From contig CAKSHH010000021.1 of the NCBI GenBank assembly GCA_934456435.1, positions 1 to 26,114 on the forward strand: a DNA stretch of 26,114 bases, given 5' to 3'. The DNA comes from an uncultured Eubacteriales bacterium (GTDB lineage Bacteria; Bacillota; Clostridia; Oscillospirales; Acutalibacteraceae). Position 1 is the stretch's first letter, and every line of letters begins with the position of its first letter. Shown piece after piece: positions 1 through 7,247 of this stretch. Both the position numbers and the translations under genes were made by a program. Under the pieces are notes generated by a model, which ran no database searches, was not told the DNA's origin, and saw nothing but the letters and a program-made list of their open reading frames with translations.

Positions 1-1622
1 CAGTTTGCATTTGACGAGTTGTAGTATGCACTTGTGTCGTCTGCTTTAAGTCCGTACTTCGCTACTATCGCCGTCGCCTTGTTTACCGCCGCTCTCAACG
101 TTTCCTTGTTCGTCTGTGTTACGCTGATCGGCATGACGCTGACGTTCGTAATGCGATCGCCGCCCTGATAGTTGTGATAACAAGCTCTTACATTGTAAGT
201 TTTAACACCGTTTGATGCATCAAGAAGAGTGATATCAATGGGTCCGTTATATTTCGTACCCTCACCTTTATAATTACCTCTTGAGGTAAATGTGCCTTGG
301 TTTGCAAAAATAGCTTTGTAATTATAATACAATCTTTCGGCATTTGAAGTCGAATTTTTTTCTTTGTTTGCTTCTGAAAAAGATTGATCTGCTTTGCCTG
401 TACTGTCAGCCATATACCATGCACCATTATCTGCGCCTTCGTCATCCGTTACGAGAAGACCTGTCGACAGGTTAGGAATCTTGTTAAAATTGTTATAACG
501 GCTGACATCAACAGTCAATTTTGCCGTAGGTGCTGTTGCAAATGTATACTGAGAAACATCACCCGAACTTGAATCAACACTATTGTTTACATAGTTAAAA
601 GACATAAATTTAGTATACGGGCTATTATTTCCGTCAGTATTAAGCCAGCCTTCAGATCCGGTATTATTAATATCCTTGTATATAAAATAACCGTTTGCCT
701 GCACTTCCGTTGCAAACTGTGCATAATATTGCGTACCGGCAAGGCCGAGTTTAACTCCTTGCGGATTTGTTGAAGAAAATGTAACAATATTGTTTGTGCC
801 TACCACAGAATTCGGATAACGATCACCGGTTGTGCCAAGCGAGTGTATACCGGAAATCCAAGAAAGATTTTGACCAAATGAATTGGTACCACGCGCATTC
901 TTGGTACGAATAGCAACGCCCACCGGCTGAATATACGGCTTATATATATATGTATATCTGTAAACCGTTTTCGTAACTCCGTCAAGCTTATCAACAAATG
1001 TTACTTTCCACTCAATGTAGCAGCCCTTTGTTGAAGCGGCAAGATAGGGAGAGACGCTGTCTCTTGTAATAGTTGTGCTGATCTTGTTGCCTGCTACGGT
1101 ATAATAGATATATGAGCTCGTTCCGCTTGTATTGAAAGCTCTGAGCGGTGTGTTGTACGAAGCAAGCTTGATTGAACAATTCGAGTTTGCATAGTCGCCC
1201 GATGACGTCTGACTGGTCTGAGTGTAGGCAGTCATATCCGTCATATTGCTGTTGAGAAATTTGTATGAAACAGAAATCTGACTTGCATTCTCATAATAGA
1301 AGTAAAAATTACCGGCAGAATTTTCTCCTGTTCTGAGATTTTCCAATTTCGTTGATTCGTCAACCGTTGAGTCGACAAACCACTGATACTTGTACTTGCC
1401 CTGTGCGGTATATCCCGTCAGAGACGGCTCAAGATATACCTGTTCAGGTACATAAAAATACACGTCTGAAACATCGTTGTCCATAACATTTATCGCCGCA
1501 CTTGAATCGACTGCCGAGCCGAACAGCGCACCGATATCAAAACAGACAAAAGTCGTGAGCATAAGCGTCAACGCCAAGATGACGGATAACGCCTTTCTGC
1601 ACGTTCGGTGAACCTTTTTCAT
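1..1622 (-). CDS. Secreted surface protein, N-terminal part (cut by window edge)
   Basis: The frame is open from the ATG at 1622 to the left edge with no stop, so about 540 N-terminal residues are visible and the C-terminus is missing. A good ribosome site (AAGGAGGAG) lies just upstream. The protein begins with a signal peptide: a basic start (MKKVHRTCRKA) and a hydrophobic stretch at about residues 11-27. The rest is rich in Ser, Thr, Asn, Tyr and Gly with few Cys, as in extracellular beta-rich proteins of gut Clostridia. The last visible residues (TLRAAVNKATAIVAKYG followed by an AYYNSS stretch) resemble the start of a FIVAR-like helical surface module. No catalytic motif was recognised. 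It is likely exported and attached to the cell wall or extracellular matrix, but the anchor would lie outside the window. The function is unknown and the FIVAR resemblance is only an impression from pattern. Confidence 0.8.
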   Translation of the reverse strand, partial: MKKVHRTCRKALSVILALTLMLTTFVCFDIGALFGSAVDSSAAINVMDNDVSDVYFYVPEQVYLEPSLTGYTAQGKYKYQWFVDSTVDESTKLENLRTGENSAGNFYFYYENASQISVSYKFLNSNMTDMTAYTQTSQTSSGDYANSNCSIKLASYNTPLRAFNTSGTSSYIYYTVAGNKISTTITRDSVSPYLAASTKGCYIEWKVTFVDKLDGVTKTVYRYTYIYKPYIQPVGVAIRTKNARGTNSFGQNLSWISGIHSLGTTGDRYPNSVVGTNNIVTFSSTNPQGVKLGLAGTQYYAQFATEVQANGYFIYKDINNTGSEGWLNTDGNNSPYTKFMSFNYVNNSVDSSSGDVSQYTFATAPTAKLTVDVSRYNNFNKIPNLSTGLLVTDDEGADNGAWYMADSTGKADQSFSEANKEKNSTSNAERLYYNYKAIFANQGTFTSRGNYKGEGTKYNGPIDITLLDASNGVKTYNVRACYHNYQGGDRITNVSVMPISVTQTNKETLRAAVNKATAIVAKYGLKADDTSAYYNSSNAN

Positions 1623-1663
1623 AAAAACTCCTCCTTATAAATAAGAGTATACCGGTTATTGTG

Positions 1664-1692
1664 ATTATAGCATTTACATTGCAATTAGTCAA
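1664..1692 (-). promoter_or_regulatory. Promoter of the surface-protein gene
   Basis: On the minus strand, TTGACT (1692-1687) and TATAAT (1669-1664) are separated by 17 bases, and the start codon at 1622 lies about 40 bases downstream. This is a near-consensus housekeeping sigma-A promoter. Confidence 0.75.
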
Positions 1693-1844
1693 TACATTTT
1701 TATTATTTTACCATAGTTTTATATATGTTAAGAATAAATGTTTTGAAAATTAGTAACAAAACAATTAAACAAAATATAAATTATTGCATAAAAAAATAAA
1801 TTCAAGAGAAAATAGTAATGAGAAAATTATAGGAGATGATTTAT

Positions 1845-2063
1845 ATGATAGACAAGATCTCATTGATATTGGTTATCATCGGAGCTATCAACTGGGGTTC
1901 AATCGGGCTTTTCAAGTTTGACATCGTCGGCTGGATTTTCGGCGGTCAGGATGCTATCGTCAGCCGAATAATCTTCACAATTGTTGCCCTCGCCGGTATC
2001 TGGTGCATCTCAATGCTTTTCAGAGACAAAAGAGAGCTTGAAGTCGGCACTTCGATGGAATAA
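1845..2063 (+). CDS. DUF378 family small membrane protein (YuzA-like)
   Basis: A 72-residue protein with two predicted membrane helices (about residues 4-23 and 39-58) and the family hallmark INWGSIGLF in the first. It ends in a short charged tail (RDKRELEVGTSME). This pattern matches DUF378, a widespread family of unknown function in Firmicutes. An ATG at 1836 overlaps the ribosome site AGGAGA (1831-1836), so the ATG at 1845, spaced correctly behind it, is the better start. The gene stands alone between the divergent surface-protein gene and the promoter of the phosphoesterase gene. No convincing promoter was found in the AT-rich 150 bases upstream. Confidence 0.85.
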   Translation: MIDKISLILVIIGAINWGSIGLFKFDIVGWIFGGQDAIVSRIIFTIVALAGIWCISMLFRDKRELEVGTSME

Positions 2064-2074
2064 GAGATCTCGGA

Positions 2075-2117
2075 AACCGCAGAACACCATACACGACAAA
2101 AACGGTGTTTTGCGGTT
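2075..2117 (+). terminator. Hairpin after the DUF378 gene, possible terminator
   Basis: Arms 2075-2088 and 2104-2117 pair over 14 positions, one as G-U, around a 15-base loop. The sequence after it is T-rich but lacks a clean T-run, so terminator activity is uncertain. Confidence 0.4.
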
Positions 2118-2137
2118 ATTCTGTATCTGCTTTATTG

Positions 2138-2166
2138 TTGACAAAGACCTTTTCGGGTTGTATAAT
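2138..2166 (+). promoter_or_regulatory. Consensus promoter of the phosphoesterase gene
   Basis: TTGACA (2138-2143) and TATAAT (2161-2166) are both perfect and separated by 17 bases. The ATG of the phosphoesterase gene follows 33 bases after the -10 box, behind the ribosome site CGGAGG. Confidence 0.85.
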
Positions 2167-2199
2167 TTGTTTGTATAAATTTGACTGCGGAGGTTTTTT

Positions 2200-3345
2200 A
2201 TGAACAACGAACCATTACGTTTTAAAAACGGCAAATTTAAAATAATGCTCTTGGGCGATCTTCATGACTGCTACGATATGAAAAGCGAAAATGCAGCCAA
2301 CAAAATGGAGGACACCCTTACTCTTATCACAAAAGGTATTTCAGAATTGAAGCCCGACCTTGTTATATATATGGGTGACAATGCCCGTGCAGGCTCGGAG
2401 TATGAGATGCGCTCGGTTATAAGCCGCATAACCTACCCTGTTTCTGTCAACAGCATTCCTTTTGACCTCATTTTCGGCAACCATGACCGCGAGTGCGACG
2501 TTGACCTCAAAACACAGCTCAAGCTCTACCGTGAGCACGAAAACTGCTATGCCTACAACGCCGACGACAGCATTTCCGGCTACGGCAACCATAACATTGT
2601 AATCAAATCAAGCGATGGCGAAAGAGATGCTTTCAATCTTTGGTTTATCGACAGCAACAACCTCTATGAGGACAGATCTGTTTCATACTACGACACAGTA
2701 CATACCGACCAGATCGAATGGTATAAAAAGACAGCCAAGGAGCTCGCCGAAAAGAATGGCGGAAAGATGATTCCTTCTCTTGTTTTCCAGCACATTCCCG
2801 TTCCTGAGGAATACGGTCTTCTCCGCGAGGCAAAGCCTTATGAAAAGCTCGATGCAGTACAGGGTCACAAAACCTACGGAGACAAGTACTACGTCCTCAA
2901 GCCTGAGGTTGAGGGATACCTCGGAGAAGGTCCGGCAGTACCCGACATCAACAGCGGCGAATTTGACGCATGGAAAGAAACGGGCGATGTGCTCGGCGCA
3001 TTTTTCGGCCACGACCACATGAACGATTTTGTCGGATATGTTGACGGCATACTTCTCGGTCAATGTAAAACTGCGGGATTCCGTGTTTACACCGACGGAT
3101 GCCGTTCAGGTGTCAGAATGGTTACACTTGAGGAAGACAATCCCGAAAATGTACAGACAAAAATGTATCATTTCAAGGACTTCGGCCTCAAGAGCAAGAG
3201 CCTTGACCCATATATGAGAAATGTAAGCGACAGACAGGATATGAAACTCAAGGTTCTCGGCGCGGCAGTCGGAACAACAGCCGCACTTACCGCAGCGGCA
3301 ATCGCAGCAAATAAAGTTTTAGGAAAATCAAAAAAAGAGAAATAA
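2200..3345 (+). CDS. Calcineurin-like metallophosphoesterase with hydrophobic C-terminal tail
   Basis: 381 residues. The metal-binding blocks of the calcineurin-like phosphoesterase superfamily are present in order: GDLHD (Asp20, His22), GDN (Asp60, Asn61), GNHD (Asn94, His95), a later His in FQHIP, and GHDH (His271, His273). The enzyme should hydrolyse a phosphoester with a two-metal centre; the substrate cannot be told from sequence. There is no N-terminal signal peptide. The last ~30 residues are an Ala-rich hydrophobic stretch (about 351-372) followed by a basic end (GKSKKEK), which could be a C-terminal membrane anchor holding a cytoplasmic enzyme to the membrane. The start is set by CGGAGG just upstream. 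The gene has its own promoter and terminator, so it appears monocistronic. Confidence 0.9.
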   Translation: MNNEPLRFKNGKFKIMLLGDLHDCYDMKSENAANKMEDTLTLITKGISELKPDLVIYMGDNARAGSEYEMRSVISRITYPVSVNSIPFDLIFGNHDRECDVDLKTQLKLYREHENCYAYNADDSISGYGNHNIVIKSSDGERDAFNLWFIDSNNLYEDRSVSYYDTVHTDQIEWYKKTAKELAEKNGGKMIPSLVFQHIPVPEEYGLLREAKPYEKLDAVQGHKTYGDKYYVLKPEVEGYLGEGPAVPDINSGEFDAWKETGDVLGAFFGHDHMNDFVGYVDGILLGQCKTAGFRVYTDGCRSGVRMVTLEEDNPENVQTKMYHFKDFGLKSKSLDPYMRNVSDRQDMKLKVLGAAVGTTAALTAAAIAANKVLGKSKKEK

Positions 3346-3357
3346 TTACATATACTA

Positions 3358-3388
3358 AGACCGGGGCAAATGCTCCGGTCTGTTTTTA
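3358..3388 (+). terminator. Rho-independent terminator of the phosphoesterase gene
   Basis: A 10-bp stem (3358-3367 with 3372-3381, one G-U pair) with loop AAAT is followed by GTTTTTA. It lies 13 bases after the stop codon. Confidence 0.85.
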
Positions 3389-3415
3389 TATACTATACTC
3401 CAATACTTTTCGCTT

Positions 3416-4354
3416 ATGATGCTTATTTCTTTTGACGGACAACCGCATAACATTAGCTGCAATGATTTCGGCTGCACGGATTTCTGTGTCGGCCTGATTT
3501 CCGTTGAAGAGTTTTGCAACAAATACTCCGAACTCGGCATCAGCTACCGCGAATTTATCGGCTTTGACTTCTCCGACAATTCTTTCAGAAGCTCGGTTTG
3601 CGTCTTTGCACAAAGCTTCGGATTTTCAATAAAGGTGATCAGCGCAAGCAAAGAGAATAATGCCGAATGTCATTGCTGTGTTTATGTAAACAAGAGCTTT
3701 GTGCTGATAATCACAGCCAAAGACGAGGACAAGACCCTTTACAATTCATTCTATCAGGCTGTCAACAATACACGCGGCGAGCTCATAACCTCGGAAAGGT
3801 TTATTTATCTTTATTTTGATGCCTTGATGTCGGACGACGGGAAGATGACGGAGGAAACGGAATACAGCATCAACGAACTTGAGGAAAGGGTTATAAAGGA
3901 TATAAAATCCTCAAACGTAAACGAGCAAATTTTATCCTATAATAAAAAGCTTATGCTTTTGAGGAACTATTACGAACAGCTCATAGACATTGCCGAGCGT
4001 CTTTATGACAACGAAAATGGGCTGTTTGATTCGGACAAGCTGTCCTACTTTCGAATGACGAGCGACAAGGCAGGCAGACTGCGTAATGAAATAAATCTTC
4101 TGCGCGAAAATCTTGTGAGACTCCGCGAGGCATACCAGGCAAGGCTTGACCTCAAAATGAACAGCACTATGACGCTTTTCACCGTCATAACAACAATTTT
4201 TCTGCCGCTGACGCTCATCACAGGCTGGTACGGAATGAATTTTAATAATATGCCGGAGATAAGCTCAAAATACGGCTACCCTGCCGTGATTGCCGTTAGC
4301 ATAACCGTAGTGTTGATCTGCATACTTATATTCAGAAAGAAAAAATTATTTTAA
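3416..4354 (+). CDS. CorA-family divalent metal ion transporter
   Basis: 312 residues. The C-terminal region has the CorA layout: a long helical region (about 140-240, rich in Glu, Leu and Arg), a first membrane helix, the signature YGMNF (Gly273-Met274-Asn275) and a second membrane helix ending in the basic tail FRKKKLF. CorA proteins form pentameric Mg2+/Co2+ channels in the cytoplasmic membrane. The N-terminal cytoplasmic domain (about 1-135) is Cys- and Phe-rich and poorly conserved by eye. The start is unclear: ATG occurs at 3416 and 3419 without a recognisable ribosome site, and a TATACT box at 3389-3394 or 3394-3399 would give a very short leader. The asnS promoter begins four bases after the stop, so the T-box terminator downstream may also end this transcript. 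Confidence 0.85.
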   Translation: MMLISFDGQPHNISCNDFGCTDFCVGLISVEEFCNKYSELGISYREFIGFDFSDNSFRSSVCVFAQSFGFSIKVISASKENNAECHCCVYVNKSFVLIITAKDEDKTLYNSFYQAVNNTRGELITSERFIYLYFDALMSDDGKMTEETEYSINELEERVIKDIKSSNVNEQILSYNKKLMLLRNYYEQLIDIAERLYDNENGLFDSDKLSYFRMTSDKAGRLRNEINLLRENLVRLREAYQARLDLKMNSTMTLFTVITTIFLPLTLITGWYGMNFNNMPEISSKYGYPAVIAVSITVVLICILIFRKKKLF

Positions 4355-4357
4355 CCC

Positions 4358-4386
4358 TTGACAAGGTAAAAAAGCGGTGTTATAAT
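4358..4386 (+). promoter_or_regulatory. Consensus promoter of the asnS-asnA operon
   Basis: TTGACA (4358-4363) and TATAAT (4381-4386) are perfect and separated by 17 bases. Transcription should start near 4393, giving a leader of about 300 bases before asnS, as expected for a T-box gene. Confidence 0.85.
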
Positions 4387-4392
4387 TCGTTC

Positions 4393-4658
4393 ATATTGAA
4401 AAGCGATGATGAAGAGAAGTAACACATTCGATCGTTCTCAGTGAGCGGCAGACAGTGCGAACGCCGTAACAGAGTTTGTGCGAATAACACTTCGGAGCTT
4501 CAATCCGAACGGCTGAACCGCCCAGTAGGTGCGACGCAGGCGCGGCGTTATCGCGTATGGCTTATTCGAGCCGTAAAGAGACTCAACATTGAGTAATTTA
4601 GGTGGTACCGCGGATACAAGGCTATTCGTCCTATGTTATGGGACGAATAGCCTTTTTT
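4393..4658 (+). promoter_or_regulatory. T-box riboswitch, asparagine-specific
   Basis: This leader fills the 341 bases between corA and asnS. Near the 5' end is the Stem I entry sequence GATGAAGAGAAGTAAC, which supplies the AGUA side of the specifier-loop E motif. On the 3' side of Stem I, GAA-T-AAC-A (4482-4489) supplies the other side, putting AAC (4486-4488), an Asn codon, at the specifier position. The T-box core GGTGGTACCGCGG lies at 4601-4613 and is followed by the attenuator hairpin. Uncharged tRNA-Asn should pair its anticodon with AAC and its acceptor end with TGGT, stabilising the antiterminator and allowing asnS-asnA transcription. The expected G73 of tRNA-Asn would pair with the last base of TGGT only as a G-U wobble. 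The start is inferred from the promoter. Confidence 0.9.
4620..4658 (+). terminator. T-box attenuator terminator
   Basis: A perfect 12-bp stem (4620-4631 with 4641-4652) around a 9-base loop is followed by six T. It begins seven bases after the T-box core, the usual place for the terminator that competes with the antiterminator. Confidence 0.92.
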
Positions 4659-4695
4659 GTTCGTCAAATATGTTTTTCCGAAAAGGAGAATTTTT

Positions 4696-6069
4696 ATGAA
4701 ACACACAGACATCAAAGACATTCTCACAGACGAATCGTTTATCGGCAAGCAGGTTACCGTTTGCGGTTGGGTCAGAACATCGAGAGATTCCAAGAATATG
4801 GCTTTCATCGAGCTCAACGACGGAACATCTCTCCACCATCTTCAGATCGTTATTGACAAATCAAAGCTTTCCGACATTGCCGCATTTATGCCGGGCGGCA
4901 CAGCTCTCAAGATTGAGGGCACAGTCGTCAAGGGCGCAGTCAGCAGCGCGGTTGAAGTAAATGCGGAAGAAATCAGCGTTTTAGGCGAATGCCCCGGCGA
5001 TTATCCGCTCCAGAAGAAGCGCTGTTCGCTTGAATTTCTCAGAACAATTCCTCACCTCAGAGTCAGAACCAACACATTCAATGCCGTTCTTCGTGTCCGT
5101 TCCGTTGCGGCGGCGGCAATCCACAGCTTCTTCCAGCAGAACAACTACGTTTATATTCACACTCCCCTGCTCACCGCTTCGGACTGCGAGGGCGCAGGCG
5201 AGGTTTTCAAGGTAACGACAATCGGCTATTCCGACAAATACAAGAGCGAGGAAGAGTACTATGCCGATGATTTTTTCGGCAGAAAAGCAGGACTTTCCGT
5301 TTCCGGTCAGCTTGAGGGCGAGGTTGCCGCAATGGCAATGGGTAAGATTTACACATTCGGTCCCTCATTCCGCGCCGAGAAGAGCAACACTCAGCGTCAC
5401 GTTGCCGAGTTCTGGCACGTTGAACCGGAAATTGCTTTTGCCGAGCTTGACGACGTCATCGAGGTTGCCGAAGCAATGATAAAATTCGTTCTCAAAGACG
5501 TAATCGAGAAATGCCCGGATGAGCTCGCTTTCTTTGAGAAGTTCTTTGAAAAGGGACTTCGCGAGAAGCTTCAGAAGATTGTTGACGGCGACTTCGAAAG
5601 AATCACTTATACAAAAGCAATCGAGCTTCTTAAAGAGTCCGATGTCAAGTTCCAGTATCCCGTTGAATGGGGCTGTGACCTTGCGACGGAGCACGAAAGA
5701 TATATCACGGAGCAGGTATTCAACAAGCCTGTTTTCGTTACGGATTATCCGAAAGAAATCAAGTCTTTCTATATGAAGCAGAATCCCGACGGAAAGACCG
5801 TTGCCGCGACCGACCTTCTTGTTCCCGGAGTCGGTGAAATAATCGGAGGAAGCCAGCGTGAAGAGAACCTCGGAAAGCTTCTTGCTGCTATGGAAGAGCG
5901 CGGAATGACTCAGGACGAATACAGAGATTATCTTGACCTGAGAAAATTCGGTTCCGTTCCTCACGGCGGATTCGGTCTCGGATTCGACAGAATCGTTATG
6001 TATATGACAGGCATGGCAAACATTCGCGACGTACAACTTTATCCGAGAACCGTCGGAAACATCAGATAA
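4696..6069 (+). CDS. asnS: Asparaginyl-tRNA synthetase
   Basis: 457 residues, normal for bacterial AsnRS. It charges tRNA-Asn with asparagine in the cytoplasm. The N-terminal OB-fold anticodon-binding domain is marked by VCGWVRTSRDSKNMAFIELN. The class II catalytic core shows motif 2 (FRAEKSNTQRH from Phe225, then EFWHVEPE) and motif 3 (GFGLGFDR, Gly425 to Arg432). The GSQREENL block and the ending IRDVQLYPRT are typical of AsnRS rather than AspRS. An ATG in the same frame at 4657 sits inside the T-box terminator and has no ribosome site. The ATG at 4696 follows AAAAGGAGAA at proper spacing and is the start. Expression should rise when tRNA-Asn is uncharged. asnA follows after 17 bases. Confidence 0.96.
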   Translation: MKHTDIKDILTDESFIGKQVTVCGWVRTSRDSKNMAFIELNDGTSLHHLQIVIDKSKLSDIAAFMPGGTALKIEGTVVKGAVSSAVEVNAEEISVLGECPGDYPLQKKRCSLEFLRTIPHLRVRTNTFNAVLRVRSVAAAAIHSFFQQNNYVYIHTPLLTASDCEGAGEVFKVTTIGYSDKYKSEEEYYADDFFGRKAGLSVSGQLEGEVAAMAMGKIYTFGPSFRAEKSNTQRHVAEFWHVEPEIAFAELDDVIEVAEAMIKFVLKDVIEKCPDELAFFEKFFEKGLREKLQKIVDGDFERITYTKAIELLKESDVKFQYPVEWGCDLATEHERYITEQVFNKPVFVTDYPKEIKSFYMKQNPDGKTVAATDLLVPGVGEIIGGSQREENLGKLLAAMEERGMTQDEYRDYLDLRKFGSVPHGGFGLGFDRIVMYMTGMANIRDVQLYPRTVGNIR

Positions 6070-6086
6070 CCAAGGAGGAAACAGAA

Positions 6087-7094
6087 ATGAGAGGCTTACA
6101 GATAGTTGACGGATACAGCTCCGTCCTTACACTCAGAGAAACACAGAAAGCTATAAAGCTTGTTAAGGATACCTTTGCAAACGAGCTTGCCGCCGCGCTC
6201 AACCTTGAACGCGTCAGCGCACCGTTCATTGTAAAAAAAGGCAGCGGAATTAACGACGACCTCAATGGTGTTGAGCGCAAGGTTGAGTTCGACATCAAGG
6301 AGATTGAGGGCACAGCCGAGATCGTTCAGTCGCTTGCAAAATGGAAGAGAACTGCTCTCAAGGCTTACGGCTACGGTGTTGATGAGGGACTTTACACAAA
6401 TATGAACGCCATCAGACGTGACGACGACTGTGACAACGTTCATTCCATTTTTGTTGACCAGTGGGACTGGGAACGCGTAATTTCAAGAGAAGAAAGAAAT
6501 GTTGAATTTCTCAAGGATATAGTCAAAAAAATCGTCGGCGCGATCGACAATACACAGAAAATTGCACACAAGGCTTTCCCTCAGCTCAAGAACGAGCTTG
6601 CGACAGATGTATTCTTCATCACAACTCAGGAGCTTGAGGATATGTACCCCGACAAGACACCCAAGGAGCGCGAGGACATCATCGCAAAGGAAAAAGGCGT
6701 GGTATTCGTTATGCAGATCGGCGATCTTCTCAAGAGCGGAATCAAGCATGACGGAAGAGCCCCGGACTATGACGATTGGAAGCTCAACGGAGATCTTCTT
6801 TTCTGGAACGAGACGCTTCAGAAAGCATTTGAGGTATCGTCAATGGGAATCCGCGTTGATTCCGACAGTCTCGCCTATCAGCTCAAAGCGGCGGATGCCG
6901 AGGACAGAATGAAATATGATTATCACAAGGGCATTGCCGACGGAACTCTTCCTCTCACAATCGGCGGAGGAATCGGTCAGTCGAGACTGAGTATGCTCAT
7001 TCTTGAAAAGGCACATATCGGTGAGGTTCAGGTTTCTCTCTGGCCCGATAAAATGGTTGCCGACTGCAAGGCAAACGGAATAAATCTTCTTTGA
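6087..7094 (+). CDS. asnA: Aspartate-ammonia ligase (asparagine synthetase A)
   Basis: 335 residues, close to the usual ~330 of AsnA. It makes asparagine from aspartate, ammonia and ATP, with AMP and pyrophosphate as products, using a fold related to class II tRNA synthetases. Family features visible are the opening region with TLRETQKAI, the block VFIxQWDWE-like VDQWDWE, the central VFFITTQELEDMYP, and the closing GGGIGQSRLSMLILEK, which corresponds to class II motif 3. The ribosome site AAGGAGGA lies just before the ATG. Placement 17 bases after asnS, with no terminator between, puts it under the same asparagine T-box, so the synthetase and its amino acid supply rise together when Asn is scarce. 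A hairpin follows the stop. Confidence 0.96.
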   Translation: MRGLQIVDGYSSVLTLRETQKAIKLVKDTFANELAAALNLERVSAPFIVKKGSGINDDLNGVERKVEFDIKEIEGTAEIVQSLAKWKRTALKAYGYGVDEGLYTNMNAIRRDDDCDNVHSIFVDQWDWERVISREERNVEFLKDIVKKIVGAIDNTQKIAHKAFPQLKNELATDVFFITTQELEDMYPDKTPKEREDIIAKEKGVVFVMQIGDLLKSGIKHDGRAPDYDDWKLNGDLLFWNETLQKAFEVSSMGIRVDSDSLAYQLKAADAEDRMKYDYHKGIADGTLPLTIGGGIGQSRLSMLILEKAHIGEVQVSLWPDKMVADCKANGINLL

Positions 7095-7107
7095 TAACAC
7101 CATACCG

Positions 7108-7143
7108 CGGGACTTTCGCATAATAATGCGTCAGTCCCGTTTG
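7108..7143 (+). terminator. Probable terminator of asnS-asnA
   Basis: A 7-bp outer stem (7108-7114 with 7133-7139) encloses a 5-bp inner stem (7117-7121 with 7126-7130), followed by TTTGATGTTTA. The T-tract is imperfect, but position and GC-rich stem fit a terminator. Confidence 0.65.
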
Positions 7144-7189
7144 ATGTTTAAAAAAGCGGCGGTGTTTACACTTTATTTACTTACATTTC

Positions 7190-7219
7190 TTGACTTTGTT
7201 ATATATATTATTGTATAAT
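7190..7219 (+). promoter_or_regulatory. Promoter of the gltA operon
   Basis: TTGACT (7190-7195) and TATAAT (7214-7219) are separated by 18 bases in an AT-rich stretch. The gltA ATG lies 28 bases after the -10 box. It is the only convincing promoter seen for the nine genes that follow. Confidence 0.75.
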
Positions 7220-7247
7220 AATCTGAAAATATATTGGTGGTGAAAAA

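Noticed and set aside
1741..1818. Possible promoter boxes for the DUF378 gene (TTGAAA, TATAAA, TTGCAT)
   Set aside because: The spacings between them (23-26 bases) do not fit a sigma-A promoter.
4602..4856. Short plus-strand frame overlapping the T-box
   Set aside because: It runs through the antiterminator and terminator hairpins and into asnS in another frame, without a ribosome site.
5365..6036. 223-codon open frame antisense to asnS
   Set aside because: asnS is certain in this stretch and the antisense frame has no recognisable domain or ribosome site.
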